A stretch of 45,177 nucleotides of DNA from Chloroflexota bacterium (GCA_016209205.1 JACQWQ010000191.1:1-45177); one strand, 5' to 3'. Positions 1 through 8,435 are shown, counted from the stretch's first letter. The notes: a model not told the origin generated them from the letters alone. A program made the numbers and translations.

Positions 1-49
1 ATCTAAAGAAAGGTAAACCTTTCGCGTGGATTCGCATGGATTCGCGTAG

Positions 50-157
50 GACCTGTCCCGAAGAATTGAGGGATTAGCGTTGGGCAAGTTTCTGCCCTCA
101 AACATCACGCCCGTGCGTGATGAGTATCTCGAAATGACACTGCGTAAGGTGAGTTAA
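50..157 (+). pseudogene. Possible C-terminal remnant of an unidentified gene
   Basis: The frame ending at the TAA at 155-157 is open only back to a TAG at 47-49, about 35 codons. It reads like a protein tail ending LEMTLRKVS. The sequence before it (17-50) is the repeat TTCGCGTGGATTCGCATGG, so the upstream part of any gene is missing or replaced by repeat. No start codon with a ribosome-binding site is visible and I do not recognise the family. It could be chance coding. Confidence 0.25.
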
Positions 158-229
158 GATTTGCGATTTGCGATTTGCGATTTGCGATTTGCGATTTGCG
201 ATACGCGATACGCGATACGTGATACGCGA
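158..229. repeat. Heptanucleotide tandem repeat
   Basis: About ten degenerate 7-bp units: first TTGCGAT repeated, then ACGCGAT repeated. The array abuts the stop codon of the Eis-like gene. It belongs to the period-7 repeat type that recurs between genes throughout the window. Confidence 0.85.
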
Positions 230-1576
230 CTAATGAATCGGCAGCACATGTGATGGCAACTTGGGAAAAAGAATGTTGAGCAGCGCTTTATCGCGTTCGT
301 TTGCCGTTGTGCAGTCGGGAAACATGGCTTCCAGTTCACTCAGCGCGCGATAGCCGAACAGCAATTTCAAAAATGTTAGTTCGGGAAACATCGCGTCGCC
401 GAAACCGCTTTGTCCGTAATCACCGGCGGTCGCGCGCCACGGCTGGACGGCGCGCAGTTTGCCGTTTTCAAAAATCATTTCGACGCCGCCGGTGTAAAAA
501 TTCAAGCGCAACACGCCCATATAGTTTTTCAATGGGGACGCGCCGAGACGCTTTTCCAACACAGGCGCGATCCGTTCCAGAAACGCGGGCAGATCGGGCA
601 CGCGCAAGTACCACGCATAACCGCCATGCGCTCCGCCGAGATTTTCGTGAAATAATTCCACCAACGGGTGATTGTCGTCCACGTACCAGCTGAGCTGCGA
701 AAACGGTTTGCCGTCCGTCACTTGGAGTTTGGATGCAGTATGCGCCAAACCGCGCAAAACGCTCGGCGTCGCCGCTTGCCACGCCACTCCCGGCAGCAAA
801 TCATAAAAATAACAATTGACGCGTCGTTGAAACACAAACAGGCGGTGCAGCAGTGCGCCTACGCGTTCGCCCGTGCGCGATTCGATCACACACCACTGCG
901 CGCGATGACCGTTGAACTTGTCGGTTTCAAAAAACTGTTGATACGCGAGCTGCGCGATATTGTGCTCACAGTGCACGAGCGAACGCCGCGCGCCGTGTTG
1001 ATACACTTGAGCGACAAACGGTAAATCCTTGCGCGTGGCGCGACGCAAGCGGCACGCCTCACGTTCACCCTTTTTCAATTCGGGAATTTGCTGCGGCACG
1101 AACGTTTGGCGCGCCGGCGCGAGGTTCAACGCGAATTCGTAACCGAACTGGCGATAATAGTATGGAATCCCCGTAATCGCCTGTACCAATTCCCCGCGCT
1201 GCGCCGACCACTCATGCAGCAAGCGAAATTGTTCGCGCACCAGACCGCGGCGGCGATACGCGGCATCGGTCGCCACGATTTCGATGCGTCCCACCCCGAA
1301 CGGAATTTCGTCATAGCACCACGTTTGCGAAATCAAACAGGTGCTGGAAACGATAGTATTCGTTTTGGTGTCCTGGACGACGAGAAAATCCCCCGGCTTG
1401 AAATTCGGGTGCCTGCCCCGCATCAAGTCGCGCGTCCAACCGCCAAGGTAATGATCCAATTCGCCCGTGTCAGGATTCGCGAACGCGTGGATTTGAAATT
1501 TCACCAACGCGTCGGTGTCACGTTTCGTCGCCGGGCGCAGAATGAGACCATCGCCTAAATCTTTTACGCTCTCCAT
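230..1576 (-). CDS. Eis-like GNAT N-acetyltransferase (448 aa)
   Basis: Probable acetyl-CoA-dependent N-acetyltransferase of the Eis/COG4552 type. An N-terminal GNAT domain (about residues 8-150) has the acetyl-CoA loop in AAYRRRGLVREQF. A second GNAT-like middle domain follows. The C-terminal segment (about 360-448) has the FGDAMFPELTFLKLLFGYR and ELEAMFPDC pattern typical of the SCP2-like domain of this family. Total length fits Eis proteins (about 400-450). The ATG at 1576 is preceded by GGAG about 9 nt upstream. It lies 21 nt downstream of the ABC-F gene, so the two are probably cotranscribed. Known relatives acetylate aminoglycosides or other amines; the substrate here is unknown. Confidence 0.85.
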   Translation of the reverse strand: MESVKDLGDGLILRPATKRDTDALVKFQIHAFANPDTGELDHYLGGWTRDLMRGRHPNFKPGDFLVVQDTKTNTIVSSTCLISQTWCYDEIPFGVGRIEIVATDAAYRRRGLVREQFRLLHEWSAQRGELVQAITGIPYYYRQFGYEFALNLAPARQTFVPQQIPELKKGEREACRLRRATRKDLPFVAQVYQHGARRSLVHCEHNIAQLAYQQFFETDKFNGHRAQWCVIESRTGERVGALLHRLFVFQRRVNCYFYDLLPGVAWQAATPSVLRGLAHTASKLQVTDGKPFSQLSWYVDDNHPLVELFHENLGGAHGGYAWYLRVPDLPAFLERIAPVLEKRLGASPLKNYMGVLRLNFYTGGVEMIFENGKLRAVQPWRATAGDYGQSGFGDAMFPELTFLKLLFGYRALSELEAMFPDCTTANERDKALLNILFPKLPSHVLPIH

Positions 1577-1597
1577 TCTCTAGTCTCCGCTCTCAAA

Positions 1598-3322
1598 TCA
1601 TTCGTACGCGCGCAGTGTTTGTTTTTCAATCGCCCAAATCCCCGAAGCAAACCGCTCAATAAACGCACGGTCGTGAACGGCAACGAGAATCGTGCCGGGA
1701 AACGCGTCGAGCGCGGCTTGAAAACGTTCGCGCGAAGGAATGTCCAGATGATTGATCGGTTCATCCAGAATCAAGACGTTGGATCTTTCCGCCACGAGTT
1801 TTGCCAAAATCAGGCGCGCGCGTTCGCCATAACTCAACTTGCCGATGGGCGTAAACACTTCATCCCGCTCAAACATAAAAAAATGCAAAAAATGACGCGC
1901 GTCGGTTTCGCCCACCGGCATCAATGCGCGCACCATCGCGAGCGGCGTAGTGCTCACGTCGAGCGTTTCTTGTTCCTGTGGCATGTAACCAAGGCGCACG
2001 TTCGCGCCCAAACGCACCCTGCCCGCCGTCGGCTGCAATTCGCCCACAATAATTTTCAGCAGCGTGGACTTGCCCGTCCCATTCGCGCCGACGAGGGCAA
2101 TGCGTTCGCCGTGGCGTAACATCGCATTCACATTTCGAAAAAGCCAGTTGACGTTTGACACTTGACGTTTGACGTTTGACGTTTCACGCCTCTCGTCATT
2201 CGTCAAACGTAAAACGTCAAACGAGTGTCCAACCTCTTCCAGTTGCAACACCATTTGTCCACTGCGCGGCATTTCGCCAAAGTCCAATTTCAACGCGTAA
2301 CCCGCTTTGGGTTTGTCAATCTTTTCATCGGTCTGCAAACGCTCGATGCGTTTTTCGATATTCTTTGCGCGCCCCACTGTGGCTTTACCGCGATTGGCAA
2401 AAAACGCTTTGGCAAATTTGTCATTCGTATCTGCTTTGCCGCCCTTGCGAAATTTGGCGATGCCGCGCAAATGCCGCGCCGCGTCGGTCAAGCGCGCGAG
2501 TTCTGCTTGTTGATCCTGATATGCCGACCATTGCTGTTCCAATTCGCGCGCTTTCGCGCCTTCATAGTCCGAATAATTGCCGTGGTAGATTGTGACGCGA
2601 TGCGTCACGTCGTCGAGTTCGAGGATTTGCGAAACGGTATGATCGAGAAACACGCGGTCGTGTGAAACAATCAATGCCGCGCCCGCGTACGCGTGAATAA
2701 ATTCTTCCAGCCATTCCAACGCCGCCACATCCAGATGATTCGTCGGTTCGTCGAGCAGCAGAACGCTCGGCTCGGAAACGAGCAGACGCGCTAGCTCGGC
2801 GCGCGTGCGCTGTCCACCGCTCAATTTTCCAATCGGCAAATCACGCGCCACGTTCTCCAAGCCCAGGCCGCGCAGCACGTCCTCAATGCGCGTCTCGACG
2901 TCGTACCCGCCCAATGCTTCAAAACGCGCGACCGCCGCGCCATATTCCGCGAGCGATTTGACAGTTGACCCCTCGTTAGCGTCAGGGCGGGCAGCATCAC
3001 GTTCCAAACGCGCGGCGAGTTCATTCATCGCACAGCGCGCCGTTTCCCACATGGCAACGCCTTGGCGAATCAACGCGTCGAGCGCGAGTTCATCGTCCAA
3101 CACAAGCCCTTGCGGCAAATAGCCGAGCGTCGCGTGCGCGTCGAGGCGCGCAAAACCCGCGTCGGGTGGTTCGAGTCCGGCAATGATGCGGAGCAGCGTC
3201 GTTTTCCCCGCGCCGTTCACGCCAACCAAACCCGCGTGCTCGCCGCGATTCAGCACGAACGAAACATCGTCGAGAATCGTCGCGATGCCGTAGGATTTTG
3301 AGAGGTGCGAAACGTGTAACAT
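1598..3322 (-). CDS. ABC-F family ATP-binding protein (574 aa)
   Basis: Soluble protein with two ABC domains and no membrane segments, as in ABC-F translation factors and antibiotic-resistance proteins acting on the ribosome. Domain 1 has Walker A GVNGAGKT, signature LSGGQRTRAELARLL and Walker B VLLLDEPTNHLD. Domain 2 has GANGTGKST, LSYGERARLILAKLV and VLILDEPINHLD, with Ile replacing the usual Thr. The charged linker between domains (about residues 230-330) fits the family. I start at ATG 3322 (MLHVSHLSKSYG), because the upstream extension to 3370 is encoded by a palindromic repeat. Residues about 366-392 (RRETSNVKRQVSNVN region) are encoded by heptamer repeat DNA and lengthen the first beta-hairpin of domain 2. 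Confidence 0.9.
   Translation of the reverse strand: MLHVSHLSKSYGIATILDDVSFVLNRGEHAGLVGVNGAGKTTLLRIIAGLEPPDAGFARLDAHATLGYLPQGLVLDDELALDALIRQGVAMWETARCAMNELAARLERDAARPDANEGSTVKSLAEYGAAVARFEALGGYDVETRIEDVLRGLGLENVARDLPIGKLSGGQRTRAELARLLVSEPSVLLLDEPTNHLDVAALEWLEEFIHAYAGAALIVSHDRVFLDHTVSQILELDDVTHRVTIYHGNYSDYEGAKARELEQQWSAYQDQQAELARLTDAARHLRGIAKFRKGGKADTNDKFAKAFFANRGKATVGRAKNIEKRIERLQTDEKIDKPKAGYALKLDFGEMPRSGQMVLQLEEVGHSFDVLRLTNDERRETSNVKRQVSNVNWLFRNVNAMLRHGERIALVGANGTGKSTLLKIIVGELQPTAGRVRLGANVRLGYMPQEQETLDVSTTPLAMVRALMPVGETDARHFLHFFMFERDEVFTPIGKLSYGERARLILAKLVAERSNVLILDEPINHLDIPSRERFQAALDAFPGTILVAVHDRAFIERFASGIWAIEKQTLRAYE
2147..2223 (-). repeat. Heptamer repeat inside the ABC-F gene
   Basis: Eleven degenerate 7-bp units on the plus strand (GTTTGAC repeated, then GTCAAAC/GTAAAAC). 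The motif matches the intergenic arrays at 4447-4487 and 7765-7800. It is read through in frame by the ABC-F gene, adding about 25 residues before the second nucleotide-binding domain's Walker A. Confidence 0.85.
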
Positions 3323-3333
3323 CGAGTGAGATA

Positions 3334-3370
3334 GTGCGATGGTGCGATAGTAACTATCGCACCATCGCAC
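3334..3370. repeat. Perfect 18-bp inverted repeat
   Basis: Arms GTGCGATGGTGCGATAGT (3334-3351) and its exact complement (3353-3370) flank a single A. It sits between the double-GNAT gene and the ABC-F gene. It lacks a U-run, so it is more likely a repeat-derived hairpin than a canonical terminator. Confidence 0.8.
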
Positions 3371-3377
3371 TACTGCA

Positions 3378-4394
3378 CTATTGCACTTTTTTCTCTAAAA
3401 CTACCCGCGTCCTGATCGCATGAAAGCCGATGCGTTCGTACAGGGCAAGCGCACCGGTGAGATTTTCCGCGTCCACGCCCAGCCCAACGGAATCGAATCC
3501 TTCGGCTTTGAAACGCTGCATGGACTCGGCAAGGAGATAGGTGGCGAGACCGCGCTTGCGCCATTGCCGCCGCGTGCCGAGCGTGCCAATCCAACCGCGC
3601 CGAATACCGAGCCGTTCGTTCTCTTCCGCTTTGACGCGATAGATACTGAACGCGGCAATCGCGTCGCCGTCCATCACGATGAGCGTGAGGTCCCGCCGAA
3701 AGTCGGAAACATCAATGAAGAACGGGCGCCATTCTTCCGCCGTGATGTCTTGATGACCCCAGTGGTCGCGGAACGCTTCGTTCATCGCCTCGCGCAATTT
3801 GTCGTCAATGTCCTCGCCGTACATGCGCAGCGTCAAACCCTGCGGCAGAGTATGCGCGGGAATTGGCTCGCACAAATCGAGCTCCATTTTGTAAAAGGAA
3901 CGTACGTACGTGTACCCGTACGCGTTGTACAAAGCAATGGGTTCTTGCAGTGATTCCGGGAAACTGACGCGAATGCTGCGCGGCAGCTTGGACGCCTCGG
4001 GAGCCTGCGCTGCCTCCGCTAAGCGTTCCCTCGCGCGTTGTTCCATCCATTCGAGCGTTTCTTGTTCCAAACCCTGCCCGCGCGCGTCGGGCGCGACTTC
4101 GCCGAAAAGAAACGCGACATTTTCGTGCTCCGGTTGTGGATTGACAAAGACGCGTACGAATGCGGCAAGTTTGCCTTGCACGGTGCGAATGATACGCGCA
4201 TCCGTCAACGGATTGCTCCACGGATCGTCGTGCTGTTGTTCCATGTCCGCGATGGTTTCGTTGTAATCATTATCGTCCACACGGTTCACGGTTTGATACA
4301 GTTCATACACTTTGGGAATATCCTCCCGCGTAAAACTTTTCCACAGGAATTTTTCCTGTTCGAGTAATGTTGGTGCCGTAATAGAGAAAGGCAT
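3378..4394 (-). CDS. Double-domain GNAT acetyltransferase (338 aa)
   Basis: Two GNAT folds in tandem. The C-terminal one carries a clear acetyl-CoA loop, RRQWRKRGLATYLL, followed by LGVDAENLTGALALYERIGF, the usual beta4-alpha3 to beta6 pattern. The N-terminal half has a degenerate loop (DARGQGLEQE). The arrangement resembles mycothiol-synthase-type tandem GNATs, but no substrate can be assigned. ATG 4394 is chosen because MPFSITAP follows GAGG in cgaggtttacc; the upstream extension is encoded by heptamer repeat. It is paralogous to the next gene upstream on this strand (4664-5674). Confidence 0.8.
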   Translation of the reverse strand: MPFSITAPTLLEQEKFLWKSFTREDIPKVYELYQTVNRVDDNDYNETIADMEQQHDDPWSNPLTDARIIRTVQGKLAAFVRVFVNPQPEHENVAFLFGEVAPDARGQGLEQETLEWMEQRARERLAEAAQAPEASKLPRSIRVSFPESLQEPIALYNAYGYTYVRSFYKMELDLCEPIPAHTLPQGLTLRMYGEDIDDKLREAMNEAFRDHWGHQDITAEEWRPFFIDVSDFRRDLTLIVMDGDAIAAFSIYRVKAEENERLGIRRGWIGTLGTRRQWRKRGLATYLLAESMQRFKAEGFDSVGLGVDAENLTGALALYERIGFHAIRTRVVLEKKVQ

Positions 4395-4663
4395 GGTAAA
4401 CCTCGTTTCATTGCAGATTTCAGATTTGAGATGGCAGATGGCAGATAGCGAATCGTGAAACGTCAAACGTCAAACGAAAATCGCATGTCCTCATCGCGCA
4501 TCGTAAGACAAGATTGCAGTGCGATACGCGATGAGCACATGCGTCTGACGTTTCATCCTTCACCCCGTTCAGGACAGGCCGTTTCACGTTTCACGTTTCA
4601 CGTTTCACGTTTCACGTTTCACGAATTGCGACACGCGATCCGCGTTCCGCGTTCCGCCACCCG
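4395..4663. repeat. Repeat-filled spacer
   Basis: This gene-free stretch holds three heptamer themes: CAGATTT/GGCAGAT units (4412-4447), GTCAAAC units (4457-4487) and six TTTCACG units (4581-4623). Between them is a short non-repetitive piece, including GATACGCGATGAGCACATGCG. I see no gene. Confidence 0.8.
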
Positions 4664-5674
4664 CTACATCCTTTTGCGATACACGACAGTCGTTTCTGTC
4701 GTTTCATAGCCGACGCTTTGATACAAGCGCAATGCTCCGGTTGGGTTGTCAATGTCAACGCCGAGCGTGGTGCTGTCGAAACCCATGTCGCGAAACATTT
4801 CCATCGAGCGCACGAGTAATGCTTTGGCAATCCCGCGCCCGCGCCACGCTTTGCGCACACAGATCTCTTCGGTGTGACCACGCTTGCGACGATATTTGGC
4901 ATTCTCCTCATCGTCCACATAATTCAACACCATCCCCACGACCTCCGCGCCATCCCACGCGATTTGCCAGTGCGCGGGCTGAATGTCGGGACGTTTGAGA
5001 AAACGCGCATAGTCCGCTTCATCGTAAATCTGCTCGCCCCAGTGTTCGGCAAATGCTTCCACGTTGGCTTGCCAAACTTGGCGATACTGTTCGGGCTGCG
5101 CGGGTCGCACTTGAATCCCCGGCGACAGCGGCGCATCGGGCAGCTGCCCGAGCTGCGCGCACACCATTTCGTAGAAATAACGCACCGGCGCAAAGCCGCG
5201 GACGCGCAAGAGTTCGCCGATCCAGATTGTCTTGTCGGACGCAAACGATTGGAACCAAACCTGCGCGTCTGGCGCGTGGGCTTGCGCCATTGTGCGCGCG
5301 TGCCCCGAAAGGCGTTCGAGCAAAAATTCCGGGATGCCTCTATCACGCCATTCCGGCAGGACAAACCACCAAATCGCGTGCACAAAATTCCCGTCGGTCT
5401 CCTGCCACCAGCGCGAACCGCCGTAGCCGATGAGTTGTTGATTGTATTCGACCAAAAAGAGATCGCGCTCGAGCACGAAATTTTTCATTGTGCCGTACAA
5501 GTCTTGTAGTTGCGACGCGTGGCGCGACTCTTCCAATCCATCGGCGACGCGGCTGGCGCACAGCACCCGCGCCATCGCTTCCCAGTCGGAAGGACTGCGA
5601 TAATTACGCAGCGTCAGACCTTCAAGCCCCAACAGGTTTGATGTATCCTGCACTGCGATTGTCATATTCATCAT
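4664..5674 (-). CDS. Double-domain GNAT acetyltransferase (336 aa)
   Basis: Paralogue of the 3378-4394 protein. The N-terminal GNAT domain has LPEWRDRGIPEFLLERL. The C-terminal domain has VRKAWRGRGIAKALLVRSM, then LGVDIDNPTGALRLYQSVGY, matching the paralogue closely. Start ATG 5674 has an excellent GAGGAGA seven bases upstream. Its first 53 bases overlap the 3' end of the gene at 5622-6248, so translation may be coupled. Substrate is unknown; the tandem-GNAT layout recalls mycothiol synthase but identity cannot be claimed. Confidence 0.82.
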   Translation of the reverse strand: MMNMTIAVQDTSNLLGLEGLTLRNYRSPSDWEAMARVLCASRVADGLEESRHASQLQDLYGTMKNFVLERDLFLVEYNQQLIGYGGSRWWQETDGNFVHAIWWFVLPEWRDRGIPEFLLERLSGHARTMAQAHAPDAQVWFQSFASDKTIWIGELLRVRGFAPVRYFYEMVCAQLGQLPDAPLSPGIQVRPAQPEQYRQVWQANVEAFAEHWGEQIYDEADYARFLKRPDIQPAHWQIAWDGAEVVGMVLNYVDDEENAKYRRKRGHTEEICVRKAWRGRGIAKALLVRSMEMFRDMGFDSTTLGVDIDNPTGALRLYQSVGYETTETTVVYRKRM

Positions 5675-6248
5675 TGTTTTCTCCTCTGTTCTTTGGCGCG
5701 GCAGATTGTCTTTCCCAATCGCTACGCGTAATGCCCATCCACACCTCGTCCCATCGCTGTCCCATGCGATTCAGCGCGTTCCGTACTCGACCTTCGTGAA
5801 CATAACCGACTTTTTCATAAGACCGAATCGCGCGCGTGTTAAAGGCAAAGACGCGCAACACAACGCGGTGCAAATTTAATTCTCGAAACGCATAGCGCAG
5901 TAGGACGCGCATGGCGTCTGTTCCGAACCCTCTGCCCCAATAGTCGCGCTCGCCGATGAGAATCCAGACGAAACCTTCTACCTGTGATGGTTCGATCCAT
6001 AAACCGATTTGTCCAATCAGTTTGTCGTCGGCAAGGGTGCGAATCGCAAACACCGGTTCATTCACTTCGCCGCCGTGATTCTCAATCCGCTTTTTGATGT
6101 GTTCTACCGACCATGGCTGTGCGATGCGTCCGTAGGCGAGCCGAAAAAATTCCGTGTCGCGATGCCAGACCTCCATGATTTTTGCATCGCTCTCGGGATT
6201 GCACGCCGTGAGTTTGGTAAGTTCACCTGTAAAAAGACGATTGTCCAT
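5622..6248 (-). CDS. RimJ/RimL-like GNAT acetyltransferase (208 aa)
   Basis: Single GNAT domain of the Acetyltransf_3 (RimJ/RimL) type, with GRGFGTDAMRVLLRYAFREL as acetyl-CoA loop and helix, then LHRVVLRVFAFNTRAIRSYEKVGY. Family members acetylate protein N-termini, spermidine or drugs. ATG 6248 (MDNRLFTGEL) is aligned with the paralogues at 6949 and 7718; all three have GCCAACT directly before ATG and no Shine-Dalgarno. The paralogues end soon after the DEWE/SEWE motif. This protein continues about 27 residues into the start of the next gene, suggesting it lost its original stop. Confidence 0.82.
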   Translation of the reverse strand: MDNRLFTGELTKLTACNPESDAKIMEVWHRDTEFFRLAYGRIAQPWSVEHIKKRIENHGGEVNEPVFAIRTLADDKLIGQIGLWIEPSQVEGFVWILIGERDYWGRGFGTDAMRVLLRYAFRELNLHRVVLRVFAFNTRAIRSYEKVGYVHEGRVRNALNRMGQRWDEVWMGITRSDWERQSAAPKNRGENNDEYDNRSAGYIKPVGA

Positions 6249-6394
6249 AGTTGGCTGATGGTGCGATAGTGCCATAGTGCAATAGTGCGATAGTGCAATA
6301 GCGCGATTCGCGATTGGCGATCTGCTATCCGCTATCCGCTATTCGCCATTCGCGATCTGCTCTTCGCAATTTGCAATTTGCTCTTCGCAATCTG
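6249..6394. repeat. Heptamer repeat spacer
   Basis: Degenerate 7-bp units: GATAGTG/CAATAGT types near 6265-6300, then CTATCCG, CTATTCG, CAATTTG and CTCTTCG types up to 6410, running into the end of the next gene. The repeat occupies the place where a ribosome-binding site for the following gene would be expected. Confidence 0.85.
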
Positions 6395-6949
6395 CTATCT
6401 GCTATTCGCACGCTCCCACTCGCTGCGCAGGATGCCCATGCTGATCACGTCTCGACGAATTCGATCGCGATAATCGGCGCCGCGCGTGACGCCTTCACGG
6501 ACGAACCCGCATTTTTCGTACGAACGAATCGCCCGCGCATTCGTCGCCAGTACCATCAACGCTACGCGGTGCATATTCAATTCCCGAAACGCAAAGCGCA
6601 GCGCGAGGCGCAGCGCGTCCGTGCCGTATCCTTTACCGCGAAATTCCGGTTCGCCCATGCCAATGCCAACCATGCAATCGCCGTGTTGTTGCCGCACCAT
6701 AAAGATGCCGACAAAGCCAATGAGTTTGTCCTCTGCGAGCGCAAAGACACTAAACCAAAATTGACGTTCGTCGGGCGCCTCTTCGAGGCGTTCCCGCCAT
6801 TTCTTTTGCCCTGAAGGAAATACCGGTTTATGTGAGAGCACGCGTTCAAATTCCGTATCGCGTTCCCAACGCGCGAGACTCGCCGCGTCCGTTTCAGGAT
6901 TTTCTATGGCGAGCCGCACCAATGTGCCGTTGAATAATTGATTGTCCAT
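6395..6949 (-). CDS. RimJ/RimL-like GNAT acetyltransferase (184 aa)
   Basis: Acetyltransf_3-type GNAT. The acetyl-CoA loop is FRGKGYGTDALRLALRFAF, followed by NMHRVALMVLATNARAIRSYEKCGF. It is strongly similar to the genes at 5622 and 7158 over the whole length, including the MDNQLFNGTL start and the ILRSEWERA end, so these are tandem paralogues. ATG 6949 is preceded by GCCAACT and then by heptamer repeat rather than a Shine-Dalgarno. Substrate unknown. Confidence 0.85.
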   Translation of the reverse strand: MDNQLFNGTLVRLAIENPETDAASLARWERDTEFERVLSHKPVFPSGQKKWRERLEEAPDERQFWFSVFALAEDKLIGFVGIFMVRQQHGDCMVGIGMGEPEFRGKGYGTDALRLALRFAFRELNMHRVALMVLATNARAIRSYEKCGFVREGVTRGADYRDRIRRDVISMGILRSEWERANSR

Positions 6950-7157
6950 AGTTGGCGTGTCGCGTATCGCCTATCGCGTATCGCCTATCGCGTATCGCCT
7001 ATCGCGTATCGCCTATCGCGTATCGCCTATCGCGTATCGCCTATCGCACTGCAATCTCGTTTTACGATGTGCGATAAGGACATGCGTTTGACGTTCCACA
7101 TTTCACGTTTCACGTTTGACGTTTCACGTTTCACGATTTGCGATCTGCGCTTAGCGA
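6950..7157. repeat. 14-bp/7-bp tandem repeat array
   Basis: About six copies of TATCGCGTATCGCC (two heptamers, 6958-7046), a unique stretch around 7047-7085, then TTTCACG/TTTGACG heptamers (7087-7140) and TTAGCGA-like units. No gene is visible. Confidence 0.88.
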
Positions 7158-7718
7158 CTAACGATTTGCGCTCTCCCATTCGTCGCGCAGGATGCCCATG
7201 AAAACGATTGCCCAGCGTTGGTGGCTGCGCCGCATCCCGCCGCGTATTTTGCCTTCATGTACGAAACCGAGTTTTTCGTAGGCGCGAATCGCGCGCCGGT
7301 TATATTCGAACGTGACCAGATTGACGCGATGCAAATTCAATTCGCGGAACGCAAAGCGCAGCATTACGTTCAGCGCGTCCGAGCCATAACCCTTACCCCA
7401 CAGTTCGCGTTCGCCGATGCCGATGGAAACCCACGCATCGCGATTCGACGAGAGCGCGTTCCACAAGCCACCTTCGCCGATGAGGCGTTCGTCCTCCAGC
7501 GTTTGAACGAGAAAGGGAAACGCGCCGGGGCGTTCCTTTTCCGCGCGTTCGCGAAAAAATTGACCCGACCGTTTGGCATCGCGCACCATCACCGGGTCGC
7601 TATCAAACAACATGAAAAATTCTGAATCATGCGACCATTTCGCATTCAATTCCCCGAACTTGTCGGGGTCGCCTGCGACAAGTCGTGTCAGTTTTCCGGT
7701 TAAAAGTTGATTGTCCAT
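7158..7718 (-). CDS. RimJ/RimL-like GNAT acetyltransferase (186 aa)
   Basis: Third of the closely related single-domain GNATs. Loop LWGKGYGSDALNVMLRFAF is followed by NLHRVNLVTFEYNRRAIRAYEKLGF; it ends ILRDEWESANR. ATG 7718 (MDNQLLTGKL) matches the paralogues' start; the 17-codon extension upstream is repeat-encoded. No Shine-Dalgarno is visible before ATG, only GCCAACT. Probably an N-acetyltransferase of unknown substrate. Confidence 0.85.
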   Translation of the reverse strand: MDNQLLTGKLTRLVAGDPDKFGELNAKWSHDSEFFMLFDSDPVMVRDAKRSGQFFRERAEKERPGAFPFLVQTLEDERLIGEGGLWNALSSNRDAWVSIGIGERELWGKGYGSDALNVMLRFAFRELNLHRVNLVTFEYNRRAIRAYEKLGFVHEGKIRGGMRRSHQRWAIVFMGILRDEWESANR

Positions 7719-7820
7719 AGTTGGCGTGTCGCGTATCGCGTATGGCAAATCGCAAATCGCGCATATCACGTTTGACGTTTGACGTTTGACGTTTCACGAT
7801 TTGCGATACGCGATACGCGA
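7719..7820. repeat. Heptamer repeat spacer
   Basis: Units of GCGTATC, CAAATCG and TTTGACG/TTTCACG type, with GATACGC at the end. It separates two GNAT paralogues and contains no gene. Confidence 0.85.
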
Positions 7821-8384
7821 TTAGCGATTCGCATTTGCCCATTCATCCGCTAATATCCCGTACGTCAACCCGTCCCAATAACGCCCCTCACGTTGAAGCG
7901 CTTCGCGGCGGCGCACTTCGAGTTGAAAACCGTGCTTGAGCAAAAATTTCTGCGCACCCGTGTTGTATTCCATCGTATGCCCGGTCAGGCGATACAAATT
8001 CAATTCCTCGAACGCATATCGGAAAAGCATCTGCAATGCCTCGCTGCCATATCCCTTGCCGCGATCTGACGCGGAACCGATGCCCATGTCAAAATGCGCG
8101 TTGCCGTGATTCCACTCGATCCAACGCAGATGCGTAAACCCAAGCGCGCGATCATCTTCTCTGGCGCGAATCACAAAATAATAGAAATCGCGCCCCGCCT
8201 CTTTTTCCATTTCTTCAAAACGCTTTTTAATGTGAAAGGGCGCGAGCGGACGCGCCGGATCGGGCGACAACAATCGCATGTATTCGGGGTCATGCGTCCA
8301 TTTGGAAAGTGCTTCGGCGTCTTTGTCGGCGTCGAATGCCGCAAAGCGAATTTTTTCGCCTTCGAAAAGTTGCAGAATCATCAT
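7821..8384 (-). CDS. RimJ/RimL-like GNAT acetyltransferase (187 aa)
   Basis: More diverged fourth single-domain GNAT of the group. Loop DRGKGYGSEALQMLFRYAF is followed by NLYRLTGHTMEYNTGAQKFLLKHGF; the end is ILADEWANANR. ATG 8384 (MMILQLFEGEK) has gaggaggc about 4-10 nt upstream (cctcctcac on the plus strand near 8388-8394), a good Shine-Dalgarno that the three paralogues downstream lack. It is probably the first gene of this GNAT row, just after the two terminators at 8436-8510. Confidence 0.85.
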   Translation of the reverse strand: MMILQLFEGEKIRFAAFDADKDAEALSKWTHDPEYMRLLSPDPARPLAPFHIKKRFEEMEKEAGRDFYYFVIRAREDDRALGFTHLRWIEWNHGNAHFDMGIGSASDRGKGYGSEALQMLFRYAFEELNLYRLTGHTMEYNTGAQKFLLKHGFQLEVRRREALQREGRYWDGLTYGILADEWANANR

Positions 8385-8435
8385 GCCTCCTCACGAATAA
8401 GGCGATGGGAATACATCGCACGTTACTACAGGGGA

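Noticed and set aside
154..339. Open frame on the minus strand across the heptamer array
   Set aside because: Most of it (NRKSQIANRKSQIANRKS) is repeat translated; the rest is a shadow of the Eis-like gene.
3323..3370. N-terminal extension of the ABC-F protein to ATG 3370
   Set aside because: Encoded by a perfect palindromic repeat; the internal ATG at 3322 matches the usual family start.
6958..7046. CRISPR-like regular repeat
   Set aside because: Units are contiguous 14-bp/7-bp repeats without spacers, and no cas genes are present.
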